Below, piece after piece: positions 8,275 through 17,020 of a stretch of 64,000 nt of DNA; the stretch's first letter is position 1, and every line of letters starts with the position of its first letter. Under the pieces are notes generated by a model, which was not told the DNA's origin, searched no databases, and saw nothing but the letters and a program-made list of their open reading frames with translations. This DNA comes from Xanthomonas floridensis (lineage in GTDB: Bacteria; Pseudomonadota; Gammaproteobacteria; Xanthomonadales; Xanthomonadaceae), in the NCBI RefSeq assembly GCF_001642575.1, contig NZ_LXNG01000019.1, positions 44,667-108,666 of the forward strand, given 5' to 3'. The translations under genes were made by a program, and so were the position numbers.

Positions 8275-9903
8275 TCACCCCAACGAGCGCGCGGTATTGA
8301 TCACGTTGATGCCATCGAAGCGCGCGGTGGCCGCGCCATGCGACACCGCCGACACCTGGCTGGGTTGGCCCTTGCCATCGAAGAACGAGCCGCCCAGACG
8401 GAAGTCGCGCGCGTCGCAGACGGCGCTGCAGGCGTTCCAGAATTCCGGGGTACGGATCTGATACGCGCCGTCTTCCACCAGCCGTGTGACCTGGCCGTTT
8501 TCGATCTCGTAGAACAGCTGCCCACCGAACTGCGCGTTGTAGCGCTGCTGATCGATCGAGTACGAGCCGCGCCCGTGGATGTACAGCCCGCGCTCGACGT
8601 TCTTGATCATGTCCGCCACCGCCAGCGGCGTCTTGCCCGCAGCCAGCGACACATTGGGCATGCGCTGGAACTGCACGCTGGACCACGAATCGGCGTAACT
8701 GCAGCCATCGGAGGCGGTCTTGCCGAGTAGGTGCGCCTGATCGCGCGTGCATTGGTAATCGACCAGGATGCCGTCCTTGACCAGGTCCCACTGCTTGGTC
8801 TTGACGCCTTCATCGTCGTAGCCCACTGCGCCCAGGCTGCCTGGCTGCGTCTTGTCGGCGACAAAGGTCACCGCCTCGCTCCCCCAGCGGAACTTCGCAT
8901 CGCGCTTGTCCAGCGTGGCGAAACTGGTGCCGGCGTAGTTGGCCTCGTACCCGAGCACGCGATCGAGCTCGAGCGGGTGGCCGACCGACTCGTGGATGGT
9001 GAGAAACAGATTGCTCGGGTCGATCACCAGATCGTACTTGCCGGCCTTCACCGAGGGCGCGGTGAGCTTGGCGCGGGCCTGCTTTGCGGCGGCAATGGCG
9101 TCTTCGCGCGCATCGTAGCTCTTTCCATACCCGACAAGCCCGCCGGGCAGCGCGTGCTTCTCGCGCGCATCGCCGTCCAGATACTCGTACCCCATGCCCA
9201 TCGGCGAAGACAGCCCGTCGCGGGTGCGGAACTTGCCGCTGGCCTTGTCCACCGCAGTGACGGTGAAGGGCAGCCACAGCCGGTGCACATCCTGATCGAT
9301 ATAGGAGCCATCGCTGCTGGCGAAGTATTTTTGCTCGTTGATCGCAAACAGGCGCGAGGCCACGAAGGTGGCGCCGGCGTTGAGCGCGGCTGCATTGACG
9401 TCCATCAGCAGCGCCACCTTGTCCTGCAGCGGCACTTCCATCGCATTTTTCTTGATCGGCGTGCGCCAGCGCACCTGCCCGGCCGCCGTCACCGGCGCCA
9501 GCTGCACCGGCGTGCCACCCAGCCGCGCATTGGCCTTGGCGATCGCCACCGCCTGCCGCGTGGCGGTGGCCACGCCGTCGCTGGTCAGCGTGTTGGTGGC
9601 CGCAAACCCCCAGGCGCCATCGGCCAGCACGCGCACGCCGACCCCACTGGATTCGGCGTTGACCACGTTCTCCACCTGCGCCTCGCGGGTGATCACGAAC
9701 TGGCGCAGATACCGGCCCACGCGCACATCGCAATAGCTCGCACCCGCCGCCTTGGCGGTGCTCAGCGCGGTATCGGACAAGCGCCGGCTGCGCGCGGCAT
9801 CGTTGGGTGTGAGCAACTGCTCGGCGGCGATCAGGCGCGTATTCGGCAACAGCAAGCCGGCAGCACCGATGCCAGACAGGGTGAGGAAGGTACGACGGTC
9901 CAC
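8275..9903 (-). CDS. Second TldD-like metalloprotease with Tat signal (paralogue)
   Basis: 542 residues from GTG 9903, with GGAG 7 nt upstream. The leader DRRTFLTLSGIGAAGLLL is twin-arginine type. HESVGH is at about residues 304-309 and the flanking PLELDRVLGYEANYAGTSF is shared with the downstream paralogue almost residue for residue, as are the C-terminal FDGINVINTARSLG ends. It has the same zinc ligands and Cys-containing segments (DGCSYADSWSSVQ). Its own TldE partner is not adjacent, so it may share the single TldE-like protein or act alone. An 881-bp repeat-rich spacer separates the two copies, which suggests an old tandem duplication later separated by repeats. Confidence 0.9.
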   Translation of the reverse strand: MDRRTFLTLSGIGAAGLLLPNTRLIAAEQLLTPNDAARSRRLSDTALSTAKAAGASYCDVRVGRYLRQFVITREAQVENVVNAESSGVGVRVLADGAWGFAATNTLTSDGVATATRQAVAIAKANARLGGTPVQLAPVTAAGQVRWRTPIKKNAMEVPLQDKVALLMDVNAAALNAGATFVASRLFAINEQKYFASSDGSYIDQDVHRLWLPFTVTAVDKASGKFRTRDGLSSPMGMGYEYLDGDAREKHALPGGLVGYGKSYDAREDAIAAAKQARAKLTAPSVKAGKYDLVIDPSNLFLTIHESVGHPLELDRVLGYEANYAGTSFATLDKRDAKFRWGSEAVTFVADKTQPGSLGAVGYDDEGVKTKQWDLVKDGILVDYQCTRDQAHLLGKTASDGCSYADSWSSVQFQRMPNVSLAAGKTPLAVADMIKNVERGLYIHGRGSYSIDQQRYNAQFGGQLFYEIENGQVTRLVEDGAYQIRTPEFWNACSAVCDARDFRLGGSFFDGKGQPSQVSAVSHGAATARFDGINVINTARSLG

Positions 9904-10300
9904 GGCGGTTCTCCGTTGAAGGCGAGCGACACGACCCCCGCCGTGCCAGCCCCCGAGACTGGCCGGTGTGGGCGTTGGTGGTCAAGGGGCAGCGCCGGCG
10001 GGCCGGTGTCCGCGTCCAGAGCGCATGGCGGGCGGCGAGGCGATGCCGGACACGGGGCGGCCGTAGAGCCTCGCGCCGCCGTGCGGGTAGAGGCAGCGTC
10101 CGCATCGATCCAGATACCCACGTCCGGTTTGCCCACTTCTGCGTTGCGGCACATCGAAACGCCAACCGCCGTAGCAGAACCGAGCACGACCACTGGCGAG
10201 CGCAAACCGGCTGCCGCAGGCTGCGCGACTCGCGGCATGCGCCACGCCCCGGTCAAAGGCGGCACGCAGCCACTTTCATGCAGTCCACCAGGGACATCCG
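9904..10300. other. Divergent intergenic region between TldD paralogue and pectate lyase
   Basis: 397 bp without a supported gene. It must contain the promoters of the minus-strand TldD-like gene and the plus-strand pectate lyase. I saw no clear plant-inducible promoter box (paired TTCGC spaced by 15) and no strong hairpin. Confidence 0.5.
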
Positions 10301-11623
10301 ATGAACCTTTCTCTTGGCACCATCGTGGCGATCGCCGTTGCCGCCTGCGTGCCGCCGTGCACGGCCGTGGCCGCCGACTGGTACGTCGCGCCCACCGGCA
10401 ACGACGGCAATCCCGGCACCCGCGCCGCCCCCTTTGCCAGCGTGATGGCTGCGCAGGCCGCCGCGTCCAGTGGCGATACCGTCTACCTGCGCGGCGGCAC
10501 CTATCGCCTGACCAGCGCCAATATCAGCGTGGTCCGGCAGCCCTACGCCGTGGTCAACGAGATCACCAAGCCCGGCCTCGCCTACGTCAACGTCGCCAAC
10601 GAGCGACCGGTGTTCGACTTCTCCGCAGTGACGCCCACCGGCCTGCGCGTGGCCGCATTCCGGGTGGCCAGCAACAACTGCGTCTTTCGCGGATTCGAGG
10701 TGGTGGGTGTGCGGATCACCATTGCAGACCGCCTGACCCAGTCCGAAGCATTCCGCGTTGACCGCGGCAACGGCAACCTGTTCGAGAATCTGGCGATTCA
10801 CGACGGCCAGGCGATCGGCTGGTACCTGGTTTCCGGCAGCAACAACCGGGTCCGCAACGTCGATGCCTATAACAACCGCGGACTCAATGCCTTCTCCGAT
10901 GGAAATATCGACGGTTTCGGCGTGCACCCGACGCTTGCGGGAAGCACCGGAAACCTCATCGAAGGCAGCCGCGCATGGTTCAACAGCGACGATGGCTTCG
11001 ACCTGATCAATGCCGCTGCTGCAGTCACCCTGCAACGCAACTGGTCGTTCTATAACGGCTACGACAGCGCATTCACCCCGCTGGGCAATGGCGCAGGCTT
11101 CAAGGCCGGCGGCTACGGCCGCAACGGAAGCGATTATCCCAAGCCGGTGCCGCGCCATAGCGTGCGGTTCAATCTGGCAGTGGGCAATCGCTCCAACGGC
11201 CTCTACGCCAATCACCACATCGGTGGGCAGGAGTGGATCAGTAACACATCGATCAAGAACGGCCGCGCCAGCTACGACATGCAGTCCACCTTGAGCGACA
11301 ACCTCACCGACGTGCCGGGATACGATCACGATCTGGCCAATAACCTGGGATTCGGCACGCGCATCGAAATGATCAACCTGGGGTCCACGAGCGAGAACGA
11401 TATCGGCCGCAATTCGTTCAATCTTCCCCTTGTCGTCAGTGCGGGCGATTTCGTCAGCCTGGACGAGCGCCAGCTCATGCGTCCGCGCCAGGCCAACGGC
11501 GACCTCCCCATCATCACCTTCGCCAACCTGGCACCGGGCAGCGCGTTGATCGACGCCGGCGCCGATACCGGTGAGGCCTTCAACGGGCGTGCACCGGACC
11601 TGGGGGCATTCGAGGCGCGTTGA
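10301..11623 (+). CDS. Secreted pectate lyase, polysaccharide lyase family 9
   Basis: 440 residues from ATG 10301 (AGGGA upstream). A Sec signal peptide ends near AVAADWYVAPTGND, and this mature start is typical of PL9 parallel beta-helix enzymes. The calcium-site motif NSDDGFDL lies at residues 228-235, and the probable catalytic Lys is K268 in GAGFKAGG. The spacing of these elements agrees with the Pel9A enzyme of Dickeya. Further coil repeats (GNLFENLAIHD, NNRVRNVDAYNN, NLIEGSRAWF) support the right-handed helix. It would cleave polygalacturonate by beta-elimination outside the cell. It stands alone here, 39 kb from the main pectin locus, and is followed by a strong hairpin. Confidence 0.9.
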   Translation: MNLSLGTIVAIAVAACVPPCTAVAADWYVAPTGNDGNPGTRAAPFASVMAAQAAASSGDTVYLRGGTYRLTSANISVVRQPYAVVNEITKPGLAYVNVANERPVFDFSAVTPTGLRVAAFRVASNNCVFRGFEVVGVRITIADRLTQSEAFRVDRGNGNLFENLAIHDGQAIGWYLVSGSNNRVRNVDAYNNRGLNAFSDGNIDGFGVHPTLAGSTGNLIEGSRAWFNSDDGFDLINAAAAVTLQRNWSFYNGYDSAFTPLGNGAGFKAGGYGRNGSDYPKPVPRHSVRFNLAVGNRSNGLYANHHIGGQEWISNTSIKNGRASYDMQSTLSDNLTDVPGYDHDLANNLGFGTRIEMINLGSTSENDIGRNSFNLPLVVSAGDFVSLDERQLMRPRQANGDLPIITFANLAPGSALIDAGADTGEAFNGRAPDLGAFEAR

Positions 11624-11631
11624 TCCGGACG

Positions 11632-11673
11632 ATGGCGCTGACCGCCAGCCGCCTGGCCGGCGGTCAGCGCCAT
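11632..11673 (+). terminator. Strong hairpin after the pectate lyase gene
   Basis: A perfect 15-bp stem (ATGGCGCTGACCGCC at 11632-11646 with its complement at 11659-11673) with a 12-nt loop starts 8 bp after the stop codon. There is no T-run, so it may work as a weak terminator or an mRNA 3' stabiliser. Confidence 0.65.
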
Positions 11674-11784
11674 GGTGCCCGGCAGGGTGTGGTCGTTCTG
11701 TCGCTCAAAGCGTGGGAGCGCTCATGCCGGCCATCGCACGCGGCAGCAACCGCCGCAGCTGGCAGGATGTATGCGTTGAGCGCA

Positions 11785-12174
11785 TCAGCGTGCTGCCGTG
11801 CGGCGCAGCCGCCGATCCAGCACGTAGCCCAGTGCTCCGCCCACCGCAATGGGCAGCAGTGCATAGATCGGAATGAAGATCAGCGCCAGTGCCGACTGCG
11901 CGTCGGCACGCAGGTCCAGCGTGGCGTGCGCCCAGGCCAGTGCACCGAAGCCGAACGCGCAGGGGACAAGTAGCGAGATCGCACGCCGGTACAGGAAGCT
12001 GATGCCGAGCAGCGCGCCCCATGCAACCGCATTGAACGCGCCCAAGAACAGCCAGCCGCCGATAGCCGTGTCGGTTTATTGCGCAAGCCATTGCGCCCCG
12101 CGCGGCAGGCGCGCCGCATAGGGCAGCAACACGCCAACCAGCACAATAACGAAACGGGCACTGCGCATGCTCAT
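11785..12174 (-). pseudogene. Small membrane protein gene interrupted by an in-frame TAA
   Basis: Reading from ATG 12174 or 12168 gives RSARFVIVLVGVLLPYAARL and then GAQWLAQ, TAA (12076-12078), and the same frame continues TDTAIGGWLFLGAFNAVAWG to a stop at 11785. The whole is about 129 codons with three to four hydrophobic helices (also SLLVPCAFGFGALAWAH and ALIFIPIYALLPIAVGG). Helix-loop spacing is uninterrupted across the stop, so the simplest view is one gene broken by a nonsense substitution. A downstream piece could restart at ATG 12045. Family unknown. A sequencing error is possible but a second nearby gene shows the same type of lesion. Confidence 0.7.
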
Positions 12175-12244
12175 TCGCACGCCGTCCCTGCCTGTAGGAA
12201 CGCGGTTGTCGGCTCTCATCATCGCATCCGCGCGGTAAGGCAAG

Positions 12245-12499
12245 TCACTTCTTGAACTCGGTCGGGCGTTCCAGCTGGTAGATCGACTCTCCCAGATCGT
12301 CCAGCTGCTTGGCGATGATCGCCTGGGCATCGTAGACGCCGCGGTTGTAAAAGTACGCTCCGACCTCCTCGGCAAAGAAATCGAGCAGGAACTCTGCATC
12401 GAAGCGTCCGATCTGCTGCTTCAGTTCTTCGCTGAAGTAAAGCTGGACCTTGCGGATGATCGCCGCCCGCTCGCCTTCTGTGAATGTGATCTCGGTCAT
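12245..12499 (-). CDS. DUF2164 family protein
   Basis: 84 residues from ATG 12499. The sequence MTEITFTEGERAAIIRKVQ, YFSEELKQQIGRFDAEFLLD and FFAEEVGAYFYNRGVYDAQ closely fits the DUF2164 family of small acidic bacterial proteins. No catalytic residues are known and the function is not established. It is a compact, mostly helical, soluble protein with no signal peptide. It stands alone, with decayed genes on both sides; the upstream extension to 12667 is unsupported. Confidence 0.85.
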   Translation of the reverse strand: MTEITFTEGERAAIIRKVQLYFSEELKQQIGRFDAEFLLDFFAEEVGAYFYNRGVYDAQAIIAKQLDDLGESIYQLERPTEFKK

Positions 12500-12617
12500 G
12501 GGTGCTCTGGTCGGCTCAACGACGGTCTCGGGACAGTTTACGTACGACACAGGCAGCTTAGGTCGGTTCCCGGCGGTTGAACCCAACCGCATGCCTGGGC
12601 GGCATCGAGATTGAGGG

Positions 12618-12833
12618 TCATGTGGCAACCGGCCAACCGGAAGGCCGGCCTGCCCGAATGTAGGCAAGGTAGATCGAGACGGCGAGAATCTTCAAGCCCG
12701 CCTTCGCCCCCTGTGCCATGGCTGGCAATAGCGCCTTGCGCTGAACCGGCCCCGTCATGCCGGCCGCATCGCACTGCAGGTCGTACTCGAAATCAACACA
12801 CCAGTCCTCCAATGAGGATGCGGCCGCCGTCAT
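12618..12833 (-). CDS. Hypothetical small protein or gene remnant
   Basis: 71 residues from ATG 12833: MTAAASSLEDWCVDFEYDL, then AAGMTGPVQRKALLPAMAQG and a possible C-terminal helix KAGLKILAVSIYLAYIR. A second minus-strand frame (12793-12924, starting MQRVVDVRVDLPLAHAGELL) overlaps its beginning, and the two could be halves of one frameshifted gene. No family is recognised. The surrounding kilobase contains other broken genes, so I treat this as a probable remnant. Confidence 0.3.
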   Translation of the reverse strand: MTAAASSLEDWCVDFEYDLQCDAAGMTGPVQRKALLPAMAQGAKAGLKILAVSIYLAYIRAGRPSGWPVAT

Positions 12834-13030
12834 CAAGCCTGTCATGCACATCTTGCTTGGAGAACAGCAGCTCACCTGCATGGGCGAGAGGGAGATCCAC
12901 ACGCACGTCGACAACTCTCTGCATAGTGCGCCCGCCAATCAACTGGACCGAGGTCGTGACACAGTGACGATCAGAATGTTTCCGGACTGGTTTGGTATCA
13001 CTCTGCCAAGCTGGAAATCTCGATCAAATC

Positions 13031-13522
13031 CTAATTCCTGAAATGTTCCTGGCCGGGTTGAGCGAGCACCAGCTGCGGCCAGGTCAATGCCGGTGTCTTG
13101 CTGACGAACACGGGCGGCTTTCCTTTCGGGCTGTATTCGATCACGAAACCGGCCAGTTCAAGTCCCAGCGATGGCATGATGACACTGTTGCGATGCCAGA
13201 AGACCGCACCTGCCGCTCGCCCGAGCGTCGAGTAGACAAGCTTCGGATCGTCGTCGAAGACAGAAACGTCCTGGAACCGGATGTTGATCGTGTCGGACTG
13301 TCCAATCGAAAGATAGGTCAATCGTCCCCGTTGAAACGAACACAACGGCGCGTCGCGATGACGGAACTGGTTGATTGCCAGGCTACCGTCGGGCAGCAGT
13401 TCTTCGGTCGTCTCCTAAACGCGTCCCATGACACTTTCAAACGCGGCAACTTGCGCTTGCGTCATGCCGAATTCAAGCGGTCCCAGGCCCCTATTCGGCG
13501 TGATACTCCAGATTTCCCTCAC
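13031..13522 (-). pseudogene. Hypothetical protein gene interrupted by an in-frame TAG
   Basis: From GTG 13522 the frame reads REIWSITPNRGLGPLEFGMT, QAQVAAFESVMGRV, TAG (13415-13417), then ETTEELLPDGSLAINQFRHR and continues through IGQSDTINIRFQDVSVFDDD to TAG at 13031. About 163 codons in one frame with protein-like composition on both sides of the stop indicate a single soluble protein broken by one substitution. The segment RAAGAVFWHRNSVIMPSLGL looks conserved in style but I cannot name the family. No signal peptide. The 3' part could not start on its own at a good ribosome site (first candidate is TTG 13345). Confidence 0.65.
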
Positions 13523-13660
13523 GGGGGTCTCCTCGGCTTTGTCACTTCGTCGAGCGGAGAACGCAGCGCACCGCAGGCCAGCGGTCGAACTGCGAGGTCT
13601 CTCAAACGAGGTCTCTCAAAACATCGAGTCGCGCCATGCTACGGCGCGACTCGATGTCGC

Positions 13661-14152
13661 TTACTTGCTCTGCCGTTGCGCGCGCTTGAAATACGCCGTG
13701 CGCATCATCGGGTTGCCGTCCTTGAAGTAGGCTTCGATCTCGGTCATCACCTTGTTATCGGCACTGACCGTATAGGTGCGTGTGGATGCGGGGACGCCCT
13801 GATACATCAACTGCATCACCAGCACGCCGGGCTCGGGCATCTTGACTGCGGCGCGATCGACCAGGTAGGTGCCCGAGGCCTTGCCCGGCGTGCCATCCAG
13901 CAACAGCGTGGATTGTGCCTGCAGCGTCTTGTTGTCGTGGTCGACGATCTCGGCGCTGGTGGCCCATTTGTTGCCTGGAACCTGTTTGAACTCCAGGACA
14001 ACGCGTTTGGGTCGTGCAGCCGGTGGCATCGGCAGGCTGCTGGTGTCCAGTAGCCAGGTTCCGACCAGTGGCGACGGCGCAGTTGGCGCGGAGAAGGCGG
14101 GCGTGGCTTGCAACATGACGGCAGCCACCAGTGCAACGCATGCGGTCTTCAT
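13661..14152 (-). CDS. Secreted hypothetical protein
   Basis: 163 residues from ATG 14152. A Sec signal peptide (MKTACVALVAAVMLQATPAFS) is followed by SPLVGTWLLDTSSLPMPPAA. The G-T-W start and the later LDGTPGKASGTYLVD and RTYTVSADNKVMTEIEAYF suggest a small beta-barrel, lipocalin-like fold for binding a hydrophobic ligand, but that is inference. The C-terminus is basic (FKRAQRQSK). The upstream extension to 14332 is not needed. It is separated from the following minus-strand gene by 217 bp. Confidence 0.8.
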   Translation of the reverse strand: MKTACVALVAAVMLQATPAFSAPTAPSPLVGTWLLDTSSLPMPPAARPKRVVLEFKQVPGNKWATSAEIVDHDNKTLQAQSTLLLDGTPGKASGTYLVDRAAVKMPEPGVLVMQLMYQGVPASTRTYTVSADNKVMTEIEAYFKDGNPMMRTAYFKRAQRQSK

Positions 14153-14369
14153 GAGAACTCCCTGATCGATATGTGATCCCTGCGGGCAGTCAGGCGACTG
14201 CTTGCAAGGCATTGCGCGTAGAGATCGACTTCCCGTAGACCGTTCCACTCCGGCCCGAGGGCGATACTCACCGCCGAACGGTGGTGAGTCAACCGCCGGC
14301 GTATCGAGTCGGCGGCCCCGCTTCTGCGGCACGCCGGCGGCGGTGCAAGCGCAGCCGGCGATGCGTGGT

Positions 14370-15989
14370 TCAATCGAAATGGATGATGCGCAAGGCGCGT
14401 AGCGCGGCCGCCGCCTGCGCAGGCGGTAGCGAAAGCGCTTCTTGATAGAGTTGTGCCGATACCTTGCAGCGCTGTGGCTGCGACCATGTCGTCCACTCGA
14501 CCGGGCGCGGCTGTGATGCGAGTGCCGTCCAGAACAGGGTGTTGTAGCGCAAGCGTGTGGCCTGTTCTTCTGCGTCGGACACCGCGCGTTGCGGCGCCTG
14601 CACCGCGGTGCGGGCGATCAAGTCGGCAAGCAAGTCACGCACGCGTGCGCGCGTTTGCTCACTCTGCGGACGCTCGCCGTTATCCAGCAAGGTGTTGCAT
14701 TGCGCCTTGTCCTGGGTGCGCACCGTGTCGTCCCAAAGCGCGGACACATCCTTGCCCCAGCGGAGCATGTCGGCATCGGTCGAGCGACCAAATGCGAATG
14801 CTGTCATGTCAGCGTACAGCCTGCCCAACCACGCAACAGCAATGTCCTTGTCCTTGGCAAGCAGCGCCTGACGAATCGACGGTGCGCGCTGCAGGACCTG
14901 GTCCGGCTGCTTGGCCGCATAAGCCAGATAGGTGCGCCAGGACGCATCGCTTGCGCCCATCTGGTGCAAGGCACCCGCCATGGCAATGGCGGCAGGCGTT
15001 GCTGGCTTGCCGTGCGCATCCAGGATACGCACGCTGACACCGCTTTCGACCAACTCGGTGGCATCGATCCAGGCCATCGACGTGGGCGGCGTATGGCTGC
15101 GTTTGGACAACAAGCCAGGCCCGAATCCGGCGCGCAGCAGGATGGCACGCGATTGCGCATCCCCCTGCGCCAGCGCAGATTCGCGCCATTCCTTGGGCGC
15201 GTTACCCAGCATTCTGTTTTGGTGCAACCCGATGGAGCCTCGCAGTCCGAGCTCACGCTCGGGCGATGCCGCCCATAGCAAACTGCAGGCGCTGGCGCAA
15301 TAGTCATCCACGCGCACTACCAGGTCGCGGGCACGGATGATCTTGGCGACTTCAAGTGCGTCGCCGACCAACCCGCCGCCACTGCGGATATCGATCCGCT
15401 GCAGATGCGGCGCACGCGCCATGGCAGCCTTGAAGTCATCGATAAAATTCGCCGCGATACTACCGTCGATGCTTAGCACCCGCCTGTCGGCACTCAGCAC
15501 CATTCGTGCGTCTGGATCTTCGTGACGTGCACGATCGTTACTCACCACCTGGTAGAGCAATGCAGCAATCAATGGCAGTGCCAAGATCAGCAACCACACC
15601 GACGTCCACGCGCGCGAGGGACCGTAGCCGGGGTCGCGTTTGATCGCGATACCCAGCACCGTTGCAGTCAATATCAGCGACACGGCAAACAGGCTCAGAT
15701 GCCAGGCCAGCGGCAATGGCAGCCGCCCGGGAATGTGAAAACCCCATAACGGCAGCGCGACGCCAAGGACCAGACAGCCAAACAGTGCGAGTGCCCCCAG
15801 GACGGGCAGCCACGGTGTCATGCGCGGGCTCCAGCGGCGTCCGAGGGAGGTCCACGCTGTTTCGCCAGGGCGCCACGACATGGTGTCGGCACGATAGCGG
15901 CCACGTCCGAATTCGGCTTGCACCTGGGCCATCTCCCACACACCGAGATAGCCGCGCCTGTCGCGTAAATGCAGGTGTTGCATGCTCAT
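14370..15989 (-). CDS. Membrane protein with GYF-like N-terminus and ClpP-fold periplasmic domain
   Basis: 539 residues from ATG 15989, which overlaps the upstream RDD gene stop as ATGA. Residues 1-50 (RRGYLGVWEMAQVQ, YRADTMSWRPGETAW) match a GYF_2/DUF4339-type domain like that of its neighbour. Three to four membrane helices follow (LGALALFGCLVLGVALPLWG, LSLFAVSLILTATVLGI, WLLILALPLIAALLYQV). Residues about 165-320 resemble the ClpP/crotonase-fold proteins of the COG3904 type: SIDGSIAANFIDDFK, RIDIRSGGGLVGDALEVA, DDYCASACSLLWAASPE, RGSIGLHQ. The Ser in CASAC is the candidate nucleophile. The C-terminal 200 residues are helical and unrecognised. A membrane-linked protease or scaffold is likely. 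Confidence 0.8.
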   Translation of the reverse strand: MSMQHLHLRDRRGYLGVWEMAQVQAEFGRGRYRADTMSWRPGETAWTSLGRRWSPRMTPWLPVLGALALFGCLVLGVALPLWGFHIPGRLPLPLAWHLSLFAVSLILTATVLGIAIKRDPGYGPSRAWTSVWLLILALPLIAALLYQVVSNDRARHEDPDARMVLSADRRVLSIDGSIAANFIDDFKAAMARAPHLQRIDIRSGGGLVGDALEVAKIIRARDLVVRVDDYCASACSLLWAASPERELGLRGSIGLHQNRMLGNAPKEWRESALAQGDAQSRAILLRAGFGPGLLSKRSHTPPTSMAWIDATELVESGVSVRILDAHGKPATPAAIAMAGALHQMGASDASWRTYLAYAAKQPDQVLQRAPSIRQALLAKDKDIAVAWLGRLYADMTAFAFGRSTDADMLRWGKDVSALWDDTVRTQDKAQCNTLLDNGERPQSEQTRARVRDLLADLIARTAVQAPQRAVSDAEEQATRLRYNTLFWTALASQPRPVEWTTWSQPQRCKVSAQLYQEALSLPPAQAAAALRALRIIHFD

Positions 15990-16867
15990 TGCATCCAGCG
16001 CATCAGCGCCACCAATGCCATCGCCGAGATGCCGGCGACCACATACAGAGTGATCTGCCAGCGGCCTGTCGGCCGGTGCGTGACCACCCAGCCCGCTTTC
16101 AAGTCCCAGGAGGTCTTGCCTGCATTGATCAGTTTCACGAGAGCAAATAACTGCGTCATCATGCTGATCAACGGCACGCATAGGCCCATGCCGAACACGA
16201 ACACCCGTCCCTCGCGGCGGAGTGCATCTGCAAAGCCCAGCGCATATCCATCCGCACGCAGAACGCGGACGCCGAACACCCACTTGCCGGGCGTCGTGCC
16301 GCATAGGCCGATCCAGATGGCAAGCATCGGCATCAGGAACAGGCTCGTCAGAATGCCGGAGAGCAGCGCCTTGCTGGAGACCGGCGCCACCAGCGCCGAG
16401 TACAGCGGTGGACTGACCGTGCCCACGACAATGCCGATGGAAAACCACAGCAGCAGGCCGAGCGCAAGGGTGTCGAAGCTGCGTGCAAAACAGCGGCGCC
16501 ATGGATGCGCACGGATGTCTTGCCAGCCATCGGCGTACACGTGCAGCAGCGGCGCATCGGCCGGGACCGCAAGCTGTGGCCGGCTGATCGTCGCCAGGAA
16601 GTCGGTGGAGTCGAAGTTGCGTGTTGCCGGGGTGCTGCCATCGGCTTGCCCGGCATGCAGCGCCACTAAGCTCATTGCATCAACAGGGATCGGTGGCGGA
16701 GTGGCTTGCGACAGCGAGCAGCGCGCATACGGCTCCCAGCCCGACATGCCTGCCGTCCACATCAGCGTGTCCGCGTGGATACGTCCTTCGGCAAACCACG
16801 CCTGTGCCTGCATCCGGGTCGCCCCGCTCGATGCTCCATTTTCCTGGGCATACCAGTACTGCTCCAT
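15986..16867 (-). CDS. RDD family membrane protein with GYF_2 (DUF4339) domain
   Basis: 293 residues from ATG 16867 (MEQYWYAQENGASSG). The first 55 residues form a GYF_2 domain: WYAQENG, MQAQAWFAEGRIHADTLMW, GMSGWEPYA. From about residue 125 an RDD domain starts (HPWRRCFARSFDTLALGLLL) with the R-D of the family and then helices and TTPGKWVFGVRVLRADG, the RDD signature loop. A C-terminal helix ends VVAGISAMALVALMRW. RDD proteins are small integral membrane proteins, some ion transporters. Start alternatives at 16882 and 16939 exist; none has a good Shine-Dalgarno. It is coupled to the GYF/ClpP-fold gene downstream, so the two probably work together. Confidence 0.85.
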   Translation of the reverse strand: MEQYWYAQENGASSGATRMQAQAWFAEGRIHADTLMWTAGMSGWEPYARCSLSQATPPPIPVDAMSLVALHAGQADGSTPATRNFDSTDFLATISRPQLAVPADAPLLHVYADGWQDIRAHPWRRCFARSFDTLALGLLLWFSIGIVVGTVSPPLYSALVAPVSSKALLSGILTSLFLMPMLAIWIGLCGTTPGKWVFGVRVLRADGYALGFADALRREGRVFVFGMGLCVPLISMMTQLFALVKLINAGKTSWDLKAGWVVTHRPTGRWQITLYVVAGISAMALVALMRWMQ

Positions 16868-17020
16868 GTGCAAGGCACCCATTGCGTTGACGCGGTTGAT
16901 GCAAGCGATAGCGGCAGGACGGCAAGCAACTTGAGGCACTCAGTGTGCTCGAGCACCGGATCGCGGCGGGCAGCCAGCTGTGATCTGTCAGTAACGTTGC
17001 GCGCGCATCTGCTGCTTCGA

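Noticed and set aside
9904..10300. Plant-inducible promoter (paired TTCGC) before the pectate lyase
   Set aside because: I looked for a TTCGC-N15-TTCGC arrangement with a downstream minus-10 box and found no convincing match.
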